IMG/VR virus record: IMGVR_UViG_3300021088_000020
Span: 1-44,705 of that record
Direction: 5' to 3' (one strand)
Length of the DNA stretch: 44,705 nucleotides
Origin: a virus
The notes under the pieces were generated by a model. The model had not been told where the DNA came from, did not search any database, and worked only from the letters and a program-made list of their open reading frames with translations. Shown piece by piece: positions 14,564 through 23,800 of this stretch; the stretch's first letter is position 1; each line of letters begins with the position of its first letter. The translations under genes and the position numbers were made by a program.

Positions 14564-14646
14564 TGGCGGGAACTACAGGACTCGAACCTGTGACAAAGAT
14601 GGGACCGCGCATCGCATCTCTACTCTAGCCCCTGAGTTAAGTTCCC
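14564..14646 (-). tRNA. tRNA-like gene with 15-nt anticodon loop
   Basis: Read on the minus strand, acceptor GGGAACT/AGTTCCC (7 bp), D-stem ACTC/GAGT, anticodon stem GAGAT/ATCTT (one G-U), T-arm ACAGG-TTCGAGT-CCTGT and an encoded CCA are all present. Only the anticodon loop is abnormal: 15 bases (GCGATGCGCGGTCCC) instead of seven. The anticodon cannot be assigned. Its first ten bases overlap the end of the gene at 14637-14900, and its CCA touches the stop of 14153-14563. It may be a dead or altered tRNA, an attachment-site remnant, or a specialised RNA. Confidence 0.65.
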
Positions 14647-14900
14647 TTTGAATCCTCGTACCAAATCCTATCGCGCACGAAATGCTGGTTCCCACTCGGG
14701 AGTTTTTCCCAGTGACCTTCAAAACGCATGGTCTTGCCGCGAATTTCTGGATCGCCGGAAGGGGAGCGGACTTGCGTGGAATCTGGAATTCCGGCCCATA
14801 GGTTCACCTTTGAGGACTGATCCCGATCGATGCCTTGACCCGCTTGGACTTCTTCAGGCGAAGGAGCCCCGTGTTGCATGAGTGCTTCCCAAGGATTCAT
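14637..14900 (-). CDS. Small hypothetical protein at the end of the virion block
   Basis: The 87-residue product starts by ATGA overlap with the previous gene (14897-14900). It is Pro/Gly-rich in the first half (HGAPSPEEVQAGQGID) and has an aromatic, beta-like second half (RFEGHWEKLPSGNQHFVRDR). It is the last gene of the long virion operon. Ten bases of its end overlap the tRNA-like gene. Function unknown. Confidence 0.7.
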   Translation of the reverse strand: MNPWEALMQHGAPSPEEVQAGQGIDRDQSSKVNLWAGIPDSTQVRSPSGDPEIRGKTMRFEGHWEKLPSGNQHFVRDRIWYEDSKGT

Positions 14901-15187
14901 GCGTCATCTGCGTCCGGCTCAGAAGGTTCAACCGCTGCGGACATTGGAGCCTTTTTCTTGGGTCCGTATTTCTGTTGATAGGTGTCCTTCAAATCCTTGA
15001 TGGACGTAATCGCTTTATCGTGACGACCGACAAGCGCATGGACCTTGGCCATTTTGTCCGGGTCCATCTTGACCATCTCGGCATCCATGAGCGTTTTCAA
15101 GTGCCCTTGGGCTTCGTAATCATCTACGACTTTTTCAGGATCGACCGGCTTCGCTAAATCACTCTTATTTTGTTGCTTCGTTCTCAC
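14897..15187 (-). CDS. Small charged virion-block protein
   Basis: The GTG at 15187 is preferred as the start: AAAGGAG lies just upstream and the GTG overlaps the stop of the upstream gene as GTGA. An ATG at 15217 would extend it inside that gene. The 96-residue product is helical and charged (KVVDDYEAQGHLKTLMDAEM, MAKVHALVGRHDKAI), Pro- and Glu-rich at its end. It may accompany the internal proteins. Function unknown. Confidence 0.7.
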   Translation of the reverse strand: MRTKQQNKSDLAKPVDPEKVVDDYEAQGHLKTLMDAEMVKMDPDKMAKVHALVGRHDKAITSIKDLKDTYQQKYGPKKKAPMSAAVEPSEPDADDA

Positions 15188-16692
15188 GGGAGTCTCCTTT
15201 GCTGGACTGCGGTCCAAGGGTTTGAATTCGGATCTTGTTGAGTTTGGTCATAAAGTAGATCGCTCGCGTATGGAGCTGCTTGCCCCATGTAATGGGCGCC
15301 TAAGCCAAGCGATGTTCTTCCGAGAGGGGTATTTGCGAAGTCGTATGCTTTCTTGGCAGCATACATAGTCGCAGCGACCTCAGGAACTCCCGCAACATGC
15401 CCCATCGCTCCGATTCCTCCGGCTCCTGCGATTGCCGCGTCGACCGGATCGACGGGATGGAAATAGCTCTTGTTCGCGTCGATGGCGTCTTTTGCAGAAA
15501 TGGCCGTACTCATTTCGTTGTTCACGTCATTGAGCTTATCGCCAAGACCTGGACTTGCTTCGTTGAAGGCATTTTCGATCCCTTGCTGACGACCGTTGTA
15601 CGCCTTGCGCAGAATTAACTGTTCTGGATCTGTCAGAGTACTCTCTCCGCGAGGATAGGCCGAATCGTGAAGCATATTTTGCTGATCGAGAACTGTTTGA
15701 AAATCACTCTGTGGCATATTATGTAATTCTCGAAGCTTATTCTCCGAGCCAGTCCAGCCAGTTAGAGGTTCAAGCTCCCCCGGGGCTGCGGCCCTTTGTC
15801 GTTGTAGAACCGAGTATGCATCATCAAGGGAAAGATCCGGCCTGAACTTATTCGCAGCTCCTGCGTTCAATCCTTGATTCAGGATCTCTTGCTTTTCAGA
15901 TTTTAGCGGATCGATGATTCCTTGAACCTGTTTCATCTGTCCGCCCTTAGTGCCCCAAACTCGATTATTCCAAAGCCAATCAAGAACTTCCTGCGGGTCT
16001 TTTCCTTGTTTCTCTGCAATGGTTTTCATGGCGTCTTTGTAAGCGCCATTGTAGAAACCGCGTCCTGCCGTAGTTGCCGCCTTGCCGATCGGGTTTGCGG
16101 CAGTTTCAGCGATCGTTTTCCAGATTCCTGGCGACATCCCCTCAATGGGAACACCCGACCAGCTTGCTGGATCGCTCGCCATGTCGGTGGTCATCCCAAT
16201 GCCTTTGTTGACGTAGTGACCGATCTTAGAAGAGGTGGATGGATCCGCACCGAGAAGCTGCGCCGCTGCGCTTGCCGCGTCAGGGACGCCCATACTTGCG
16301 CCAAATTGCTCTCCGGTCTTAGCGTGACCCTCGAGCGCGTTTTCCATATCCTGTCCGGAAACGATAGAGCCTTCTTGGTAGGGAAGTTTGCCCGTCAAAA
16401 GATATTGAGCCGCCATAACGGGAGGCATCGCTTGGATTCCTGAAAATCCGGCGGTTCGGGCGAGACCTCCGCCATAGGACAAGGCACCTCCGATTTTATG
16501 AAGTGCTCCCGCAAGTCCATTTTGCGGATCAGGTACTTCATAATGATCGGCAAGCTTGTCTCTGACCTTGGATAAAGCGTCTCGCTCTTCCTTGGACAGT
16601 TGATCCTTAGTGGCCCAAAGGTTCTGCATTTCCGTCGCGTATTGCTCGGGAAGCGGAGGCTTCTTAGGCGGCTGCATCGAAACTACGCTCAT
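15184..16692 (-). CDS. Large internal or ejection-type virion protein
   Basis: The 502-residue product is helical and Ala/Gly-rich, with hydrophobic stretches near residues 65-100 (GALHKIGGALSYGGGLARTAG) and 415-440 (AAIAGAGGIGAMGHVAG). That mix of amphipathic helices and Gly-rich hydrophobic segments is seen in ejection proteins of P22-like phages, which leave the head and form a channel across the host envelope. It starts four bases before the stop of its neighbour at 16689. No enzyme motif was seen. Confidence 0.65.
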   Translation of the reverse strand: MSVVSMQPPKKPPLPEQYATEMQNLWATKDQLSKEERDALSKVRDKLADHYEVPDPQNGLAGALHKIGGALSYGGGLARTAGFSGIQAMPPVMAAQYLLTGKLPYQEGSIVSGQDMENALEGHAKTGEQFGASMGVPDAASAAAQLLGADPSTSSKIGHYVNKGIGMTTDMASDPASWSGVPIEGMSPGIWKTIAETAANPIGKAATTAGRGFYNGAYKDAMKTIAEKQGKDPQEVLDWLWNNRVWGTKGGQMKQVQGIIDPLKSEKQEILNQGLNAGAANKFRPDLSLDDAYSVLQRQRAAAPGELEPLTGWTGSENKLRELHNMPQSDFQTVLDQQNMLHDSAYPRGESTLTDPEQLILRKAYNGRQQGIENAFNEASPGLGDKLNDVNNEMSTAISAKDAIDANKSYFHPVDPVDAAIAGAGGIGAMGHVAGVPEVAATMYAAKKAYDFANTPLGRTSLGLGAHYMGQAAPYASDLLYDQTQQDPNSNPWTAVQQRRLP

Positions 16693-18143
16693 TTTTTATT
16701 CTCTTGGAGCGTTTGGCGAATCATATCCATGATGCTCGGAGCGCCCGCTGGAGCACCGGCAGGAGGAGTTGGGGGATTGATATTTTTCGCATTTGGTAAC
16801 TGATCAAGTGCCGGACCCTGATTTCCGTGGGGATGAGTATATGGGCTCAAAAGACTCCCTAGAGAGGCGTTATCCAGCGGTTGCGGAAGATGTTGATTCA
16901 TCGTCGAAGCTCGAGCCTGGAAAGCACGAACGTTTTGGTCGTGGGCCTTCAGGAAAGCTTGGAGTTCAGCCTTGTACTGGCCTACTTGTTCATCTGTGAG
17001 CTGGCCATTCACCATGGATTCCCCACGATTTAGAATTCTTTGGATGATGGACGGATCGCCGCCCTCTTGTCCGATGACCGCGAGCTGAGGTCTCACGGTT
17101 CCCTCGATGAAACGCGCAAGAGAGGTTTTGAGAGTCGGGTTGGCAGATGGGTTTCCTTGTCCAATCAACTGAATCATGTTGTTGAGGATGTTTCCCTCAG
17201 AGACGAGATGTTGACCTTCGGTATTCGTCTGACGGAAGAACTGGCCCTGCGCCTGGTAAGGATTGACGGGACGACCCATTCCCATTCCAGACATTTGGCT
17301 CTGAAGCATTTGCATAGTGAGAGCCTGATTTTGCTGGCCGGCACGCATGTTGTTCGCGCCGCTTTGCGCTTCTTTCGCGAGATCGACCTGGCGCTTCTGA
17401 AGTTCATCCATGTATTGCATCGCGGATTGCGCTGCTTGATCGTAAGTGTGGGGATGATAGGCCGCCTCAAGGTTCGACTTATCTCCTTTAGGTGACCATG
17501 CGTCAGCTAGAGCCATCAGCGGAGAAAGATCCGTCTGATTAGGGGCGTACATCATCTTTTGGCGTAAGAGTTCTCGAGCCGAATTTACTGCCGCCATTCC
17601 CTGCTGATAGGGATGGGTCGGGTCAGCCTGAGTGTTGTTCGGATCGTAAACAATGTTTCCGTCTGAATCTTTTACGATTTTCCCGGATTCATCGCGGACA
17701 GGTTGCGCATAGAGACCCTGCGCCTGCTTCATGTTGAGTCTGGCACGTTCGGGAGATTGAAAGAGGACATGCTGAAAGTCTTGCTTCTGACCTTCAGTGA
17801 GCTGGTTCTTGTCTTGAAGCTGGTTACCCATTCCTGGGGTCCAGCCAATGTCTTGCTTCATCGCAGCCATTCCAAGCGGAAATGGAGATTGTCCTTGCGG
17901 TTGAGCTTGTGGACCGGCTTGCATTGCTACCGGATTGGGCTGCTGTTTAGCCTGCGGAGCGGAAACCAAATTAGACGAAGCGCTGTAATTCTTACGTCCC
18001 TTCGGAGTGAGCATTAGAGGCATACTGGCAGGAGAACGCCCAGAGTTTTCCGAGTCGGATGCGGCATCGTATTGAGCGCCGCCCGATGGAAAGATAGGGT
18101 TTCCGTTTTCGTCATACTGCAAAATCTGCCAAGGACTAGCCAT
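16689..18143 (-). CDS. Gln/Met-rich internal virion protein
   Basis: The start at 18143 has AGAGGG close upstream; the frame opens earlier (18191) but without a ribosome site and over the previous gene. The 484-residue product is rich in Gln, Met, Ala and Pro, with repeated short QAQ/QPQ stretches and helical parts (FQHVLFQSPERARLNMKQAQ). It ends with a Pro/Gly-rich tail. Its place, between the two other ejection-type genes, suggests an internal or ejection protein. The call is by context and composition. Confidence 0.6.
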   Translation of the reverse strand: MASPWQILQYDENGNPIFPSGGAQYDAASDSENSGRSPASMPLMLTPKGRKNYSASSNLVSAPQAKQQPNPVAMQAGPQAQPQGQSPFPLGMAAMKQDIGWTPGMGNQLQDKNQLTEGQKQDFQHVLFQSPERARLNMKQAQGLYAQPVRDESGKIVKDSDGNIVYDPNNTQADPTHPYQQGMAAVNSARELLRQKMMYAPNQTDLSPLMALADAWSPKGDKSNLEAAYHPHTYDQAAQSAMQYMDELQKRQVDLAKEAQSGANNMRAGQQNQALTMQMLQSQMSGMGMGRPVNPYQAQGQFFRQTNTEGQHLVSEGNILNNMIQLIGQGNPSANPTLKTSLARFIEGTVRPQLAVIGQEGGDPSIIQRILNRGESMVNGQLTDEQVGQYKAELQAFLKAHDQNVRAFQARASTMNQHLPQPLDNASLGSLLSPYTHPHGNQGPALDQLPNAKNINPPTPPAGAPAGAPSIMDMIRQTLQENKK

Positions 18144-18154
18144 TTGTAACCCTC

Positions 18155-18598
18155 TTAATATCCGTATTGCTGCATTCGGTACTGGGACCAAGGATTTTGA
18201 GCATCGGCCGAATATGGCTGCATCTGTTGTTGAACCATGGGAGCGCCAGGACTCGACGGAACACCACTTTGGCCATTCAGATAGTTAATCTGAGCCTTTT
18301 GGAGAGCTTGATTACCTTGCGCGGCCTGCATGTTCTGGCCCATCGCCGCTCCACTAGCGGCTCCTTGCATCAATCCAGACATCGGATTGATCTGATCTGG
18401 TGCTTCAGCACTCAATCCGGTCCAAGGTGAATATTTTTGTGTAGCAGCCGCGAGAGCACGCTTTCTGTCATTCGCAGGCTTATCGAAGGCAAAATATTTA
18501 ACTAAGCCGGCGCCCGCGCCAATGCCGGCACCCCATGGGCCGAATGCTGCTCCAGCACCGGCACCACTTAAAGCATCTGAACCTGGATCAGTAGGCAT
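18155..18598 (-). CDS. Gly/Ala-rich internal virion protein
   Basis: Start at 18598 after AAGGAG (an upstream in-frame ATG at 18769 would lie inside the neighbouring gene). The 147-residue product opens with a Gly/Ala-rich hydrophobic segment (ALSGAGAGAAFGPWGAGIGA), then a Gln-rich helical part and a Tyr/Gln-rich end. This is like P22-type ejection proteins (small member). Function inferred. Confidence 0.65.
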   Translation of the reverse strand: MPTDPGSDALSGAGAGAAFGPWGAGIGAGAGLVKYFAFDKPANDRKRALAAATQKYSPWTGLSAEAPDQINPMSGLMQGAASGAAMGQNMQAAQGNQALQKAQINYLNGQSGVPSSPGAPMVQQQMQPYSADAQNPWSQYRMQQYGY

Positions 18599-18609
18599 AA
18601 AAAGTCTCC

Positions 18610-19584
18610 TTAATTTGCGTAAGCAGTGAAAACCGGATGATCGCAATCCGGCCAGTATTTTAGGCACAGAGAACGAACAACCCGGAAGTAAAGTTTGTAG
18701 GCTTGTTCCAATTTGCCCCGTTTGACCAAATCGATGATTCTTGAAACGAAACGTTTGTTGGATTCCCAATTAGCGCCCGATTCTTTCATTCGATCGACGA
18801 GCGTATTGCAGTCGTAAATATAGAACGCCGTGACTTCCATATCCTTCCTAGCGGCATAGCGCCGGAGTTTCAGGAGGTATTTCCATTCATCGCGTCCAAA
18901 GTCTTTCAGAGCTTCAGTGCAGAGCCAAGATCCGCCGGAATTAGCGGTAGCATTCGCCTGCTGTCCTGCTGCATAGCCCTTCATCTGGGTGTTATAGATT
19001 CCGTACTTATAAGCGTTCGCAGCGTTGCCTTCGTTGATCGCATTACCGATATTGAACTCAGCGGCCTGGTTCTGTGTGTTTTGCATTCCAGGAACCTGTG
19101 AGAGCTGAGAAATTCTGTTTTGCTCATCATTCATCCCAATCTGCATCTTGTTGTTGGCCGACGTTTGGTTGATCTTTTGGTTCATATCCAAAAGATTCTT
19201 GTTTCCTTGCGTGGCGATTCGCTCACGGGCTCCAGAATCAATACCACCCCTCATCGCAAGTGCGGATTCAGCGGTAGCCTGATTTCCTTGATTCTGATTA
19301 GCGGCACTTGATCTAGCTTGCTGAGAAAGCGTGTCTTGCTGAGTGTTGGCTAGATTTGCATAGGCAGATGGTCCAGTTCGCTCTGCTTGCGTTCTGAACA
19401 TATTAAGAGCAGTCGGATCGCTATCAACGCCCATGGTATTTGGGTTATAAGCGCCGGTATAAGTCGGAGGAGCGCCTGGGAATGACCATGGATTATATGC
19501 CCCCGGGGCATTGGGGTCGCTTTGCTGAGCGAACTGAATTCCGGGATTATTTTGATAGCCTAAACTAAAGCCTGCTCCAGCCAT
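18610..19584 (-). CDS. Virion protein with Asn/Gln-rich body and helical C-terminal domain
   Basis: The start at 19584 is shared with the previous stop as TAATG. Residues 1-215 of 324 are rich in Asn, Gln, Ala and Gly. The last 100 residues are a compact helical domain that begins GGSWLCTEALKDFG and contains YAARKDMEVTAFYIYDCN and SLCLKYWPDC; four Cys could form a metal or disulfide site. I have the impression that such C-terminal domains are reused in phage virion proteins, but cannot name one. Likely an internal or tail-associated protein. Confidence 0.65.
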   Translation of the reverse strand: MAGAGFSLGYQNNPGIQFAQQSDPNAPGAYNPWSFPGAPPTYTGAYNPNTMGVDSDPTALNMFRTQAERTGPSAYANLANTQQDTLSQQARSSAANQNQGNQATAESALAMRGGIDSGARERIATQGNKNLLDMNQKINQTSANNKMQIGMNDEQNRISQLSQVPGMQNTQNQAAEFNIGNAINEGNAANAYKYGIYNTQMKGYAAGQQANATANSGGSWLCTEALKDFGRDEWKYLLKLRRYAARKDMEVTAFYIYDCNTLVDRMKESGANWESNKRFVSRIIDLVKRGKLEQAYKLYFRVVRSLCLKYWPDCDHPVFTAYAN

Positions 19585-19802
19585 TATTGACCCCCGCTGT
19601 AATACATTTGTGTCCAAGGATTTTTAGGAGGCTGAGGTGCGCCCATCGCCTGTCCATTTTGTTGCTGTGATGGGTCCATTGACATTGGGTTGCTGTCTCC
19701 CCATCCCGGCATAGGTTTTCCGTCATAGCCCATAGGGGCGCCGTTATCCGTCACCGGAATATTAAATCCGCCGCCGCCGATAGGTCCGCCCATTTTAGCC
19801 AT
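19584..19802 (-). CDS. Small Gly/Pro-rich protein
   Basis: The 72-residue product is almost all Gly, Pro, Met, Asn and Gln (MGGPIGGGGFNIPV, GYDGKPMPGWGD), likely unfolded. It is packed between the adaptor gene and the Asn/Gln-rich protein. It may be a linker or assembly peptide of the tail region. Function unknown. Confidence 0.65.
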   Translation of the reverse strand: MAKMGGPIGGGGFNIPVTDNGAPMGYDGKPMPGWGDSNPMSMDPSQQQNGQAMGAPQPPKNPWTQMYYSGGQ

Positions 19803-20525
19803 TTACTCATGCTCCCAATAGAAAGATTGGTCAGGTACGACAGTGTCATCATCGTCCGGGACCATTTGTGTAAGAGTATCGACCATCATTTGTCGCTGAT
19901 GCTGAAGCGCAACGACAGCGGTCTCAAGACGAAGATCACCTTCTTTTTCAAGACATTTGCACTTCATGTACTGAAGGATGAACGTGTAGAACTCTGGAAT
20001 ATCCAGAATCACAGCATCGCTTGCGGCCTGAGATCCAGTAGAGACGAGTGGAACCAAGTTCACTCCGCGCAAATACCAAATCGTTAATAGTTGTCCGTTT
20101 TCAACTGCCGGAGGATGGATCTGTATTTGATATCCAACTGCAGAACTCGTGTTGATGATGAAGTACCGATAACGATAATACTGAGCTGCGCCGAAATAGT
20201 CGGTAACAGTCGCGTCGTAAAATTTTGTCTCTCCGCGAATTCTGCGTAGAGGATAAACGATGGCACCGTTCTGATAGATAATAGCCCTAATTTTGTTCGC
20301 GAAAATGTCTGCGGGCAAAGAGTAAAGCTGAGTCCCTGTCACAAGTGTAACGGGTGCCGTTTTTAGAAAGTAATCCTCGCTGATTTTGTGAATTTCGCTC
20401 TCGGCCTCGGTCATGGCTTCGTTGCAAAAACCCACCATCTCGTCCGGTGAGATCATGGTTTCGTTTTGCAAATCAAGCTCATTAGTGACACGAGTACGGA
20501 CTTCTCCATAAGTCCATTGCTTCAT
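19803..20525 (-). CDS. Head-to-tail adaptor-like protein (P22 gp4-like)
   Basis: The 240-residue product has a helical N-terminus (ISPDEMVGFCNEAMTEAESEIHK), then beta segments around LYSLPADIFANKIRAII and a helical C-terminus, a layout seen in gp4-like head-to-tail adaptors and connectors. The gene lies downstream of the large tail protein, as in several podoviruses. The order of helical start, two-beta-sheet core and helical end supports the call, but sequence similarity to gp4 is only distant. Confidence 0.65.
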   Translation of the reverse strand: MKQWTYGEVRTRVTNELDLQNETMISPDEMVGFCNEAMTEAESEIHKISEDYFLKTAPVTLVTGTQLYSLPADIFANKIRAIIYQNGAIVYPLRRIRGETKFYDATVTDYFGAAQYYRYRYFIINTSSAVGYQIQIHPPAVENGQLLTIWYLRGVNLVPLVSTGSQAASDAVILDIPEFYTFILQYMKCKCLEKEGDLRLETAVVALQHQRQMMVDTLTQMVPDDDDTVVPDQSFYWEHE

Positions 20526-20881
20526 AACGCTCCTTGGTAGGTTCCAACAAAAAACCTGACCACAAGCGGGCCTGCCGTGGTGGATGTTCCGGTGACAGCT
20601 AGGTAAAGATTCGTGCCATCCGTGAGATTCTGATTAAATGATACCTGACCAACCCCCGTTTGAGAAGAGATGACGATATCTTGCGGAAGGAAGCCTAAAT
20701 TATGGGCAAATACGAAGGAATTGGCTTTCGTAGTACCAGAGAAATTCTGGTTCAGAGAAACTGTTAGTAGTTTGAATCCGGCAAGGGGGGAATTTCCTCG
20801 GAGGAAATCCCTTATAATCACAAAACACTTTTGAATATTATAATCCGAAATGTTCTCGATCGGTAAGTTCGGAAACTTCAT
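20522..20881 (-). CDS. Small beta-rich virion protein
   Basis: The 119-residue product overlaps the large tail gene by four bases and the adaptor by four. After a helical start (NISDYNIQKCFVIIRDFLRG) it is nearly all beta (TKANSFVFAHNLGFLPQD, FNQNLTDGTNLYLAV). Small phage tail-associated proteins often have this 'helix then H(N)LG..P' sequence. Likely a tail component. Function inferred from place. Confidence 0.65.
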   Translation of the reverse strand: MKFPNLPIENISDYNIQKCFVIIRDFLRGNSPLAGFKLLTVSLNQNFSGTTKANSFVFAHNLGFLPQDIVISSQTGVGQVSFNQNLTDGTNLYLAVTGTSTTAGPLVVRFFVGTYQGAL

Positions 20882-23800
20882 GCGTTAGCCCCGGTAGAAG
20901 CGCCGATAACAGGCTGATTCTTTCCAAGCGTCGCCACATGAAGCGCATAGGAAATAAGTTGAAACTTCTCATCCTTTGGATAGCCCCTTACTTCCCATTT
21001 CAGAGCACCCGAGGCAGGTAAGGTGCCACCCGGATCTAGGAGGGTAAGAACTGTCCCGGATTGTGCCGAAACGGCCCACTCTGCAGTGTAGTTGTCATTC
21101 ACGAAAGTGACGACTTGATCGACCAAGTCGTACGGCCACGCTGAGCCCAATGTCAGAGTTTTTGCGGCTTGATTCAGGGTTGCCAACCCAAAAGAATCCG
21201 AACCGATAATTACGACCTTCGCATTGGTGAGCTGGAGTGACCGATTCCTGCACCGAAGGTATCCGGCCGGAGTATGCCCGCGCTGTTCGATGATGTCCGA
21301 TCCGCCACGATACCTGAGAGGAGTTAGATTAGATGACGCGCCAGCATTGTCGTCGGTGAAAAGGCTTACCTGCAGAGAGAGGTTTCCAAGGTTCTTTGCC
21401 TTCACGTTTACGCGAGGATTCCATTTCCTCATCATCAGCGTTCCGAAGTCATAGAAAGGGCTCTGATGAGTGTATGGGATCCAGCGCGTCGTCCAGGTGG
21501 TCGGAGATGCGCCAGTGTTCACCTTTGGGTCATTGGTATAAGTAGGGTCATGCTTGAAGACATAACCGCGAGAGTCGCCGCGAATGATTTGACCTTTAAA
21601 ATATCCGACAGCCGTTGGAGCAAAATCTACGCCGTTAGAAGCCGTTGAAAATCTGGAGTTCTGGGTTACCGGAAAATTCACATCGAGAACGAAGAACGAA
21701 TCGTTGTCGGCAGAATTCTGATTTGCCACCCACCAAAGGCGTTTTTGGTTTCTCTCAAAGACACCCAAAATTGAACTTTGCGTCGTGCTAGTTCGTAGAA
21801 GATTGAGATAGGTCGTTCTCCAGTTCTTGCTAATTTTTTGGACCCGGTAACCATCCGTCAGGTAGAACCCATCCTGTGCAGCGAACACGATCCCTTCGTC
21901 AAATACAACCGGACTAAAGCTTGAAGAGAGGCCGATATTCGATGCAATTGGGATTGCAGTAATACTTCCGTTGCCGTTTAGGTCGAACTGTCCTTCGAGT
22001 CTAAAAGTCTGATTGGAGGTCCAAGCGACAGGAATTCCCCTGAAGGAGCTGATACCCTGAACGTCAAAAGGAAGATCGACATTGTTACTGCCGAAGGCGC
22101 CATCGATCGCGCCCGGGGTGCTCTGAACAATTCTCTGAGCAGATCCAGGGAAGTTTCCATAGAGGGCCGCGCCATTCACTATGTGACAGAACTTGGCAGC
22201 AGGCGGTTGGGTTGTGGGATTCACACCAGAATTCGTATACAGGCGTTGACGAGAGATGAGATCTGCGTCTCGCACACCGTCGGTATAAGTGGTGGCACCG
22301 TTAGCGACTGTTCCGCTCAAATAGTAGGTCGTACCATTGTTGATGGTCCGATAAATCTCAACCGTTATATTCGCGGTATCGTAGTTAGTCGAACCTGTGT
22401 TTGCGAGCGATACCAGCCCTTGCACGAGCGCAGCTTCGTAATCGGTCGAAATGACATTCGCCGCCGAGAAATAGAAGGGTTCTGAACGAGTCTGAAAGGT
22501 TAGCCCGTTTATTACATAGGTGTAGGCATAAACGATGGCATAGTTATAATTAGCCAGGGTTATTGGGCCATTTTGGACGGCGTAAGAGACGTAGAATCCG
22601 CCTGCGGAGTTCGTAGTATAGTTTGTAGTTCCAGCGATATGTGCATTTGTCGTTTCCCCGGCGCCAGTAGCGGCATCGAGAATATGAGCAAGAAATTTTG
22701 TTTGAAGTTCGTTCAAAAGAGTCGCAGCTTTGGGCCAATTTCCACCAGCCCAACCGTAAAATTCATCCTCATTGCCAGAGGCGATAACCCAAAATCCAGT
22801 GACAAAAGGATTCAATTTATGGGACGCGGCCTCTGTGTGGGGATGAAAAACAGGCGTTGCCAATGCAGCATCCAGCTCATGATTTCCATAATCACCACGC
22901 AAAACCAAAAGAAGGTGGGCTAAAGTTTCAGGAGTAGTTGCATTCGCGGCGGCGGTAACATCGTTAAAGTTATTTGAATCTACGGCTTTGTGGGCTTTTG
23001 AGCTTTGCCCGCCTACCGTGCTAAAGTCTTGAATGTGGTTCAATAGCGCAGTTTTTAAATTATTTGCGGTCGTATAGAAAACATTTCTGTCAAGATCGAC
23101 CCACGGGCCTGACGTCACGCCATATAAAAAAGGCGAGCTGACATTATTAGCATCGGTGTTTGCTTTATGAATATCTAGCTTGCCCCAATGGGCATTGTAT
23201 TTTGTCTTTAAATCGTTCAACAAAACCACGCTGTCTTCGAGCGCCAGCGAGGACAAAGAAGAGGCCAAAGTTTGATCAGAAACCGTTGTCCAAGTCGTTC
23301 CCACTTCGGCCGTGTGATAAAGACTGGCGCCCTGGTAGTCATTGAAATGATTCTGGTACGCCCGAATCATCTGATTGGTGAGTGTAACCAGCGTTGGCAA
23401 GTCAACGCATGCGCCCGAAGACAAAATAGCGGCTGAAACTGTATCAGCGACCTTGTGGGTAAAGGTGCTCGCGAAATGGGCCAGAAGCGCGGTACGAATG
23501 GCATTCGCCAAAGTGATTGCAGAAGCTAGAGCCGTAGCCGGAACATAATTTGTAACAGCGGCCATTTTAGGAAGGCCCGCAGTAACCGCCATCCATCCAC
23601 GGTTGTCATCTCGGAAAACCTTTACGGGCTGAATCTGAGCGTCAGATGAAAGCAGGCCCTGACGTTTATACTCGGAATACTGATAGTGAGAGGCTGTACT
23701 TGAACCCGCTAGCGCCGCATTTCCTCCGGCCCCCACAACTTCGGTCCATGCTCCGGCATTGTCTCGATAAAGACGCGTGTTGGAGATTGCCAAGAGAGTG

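Noticed and set aside
14564-14646. tRNA intron that is spliced to a normal loop
   Set aside because: No removal of eight contiguous bases from the 15-base loop gives a seven-base loop with U at position 33.
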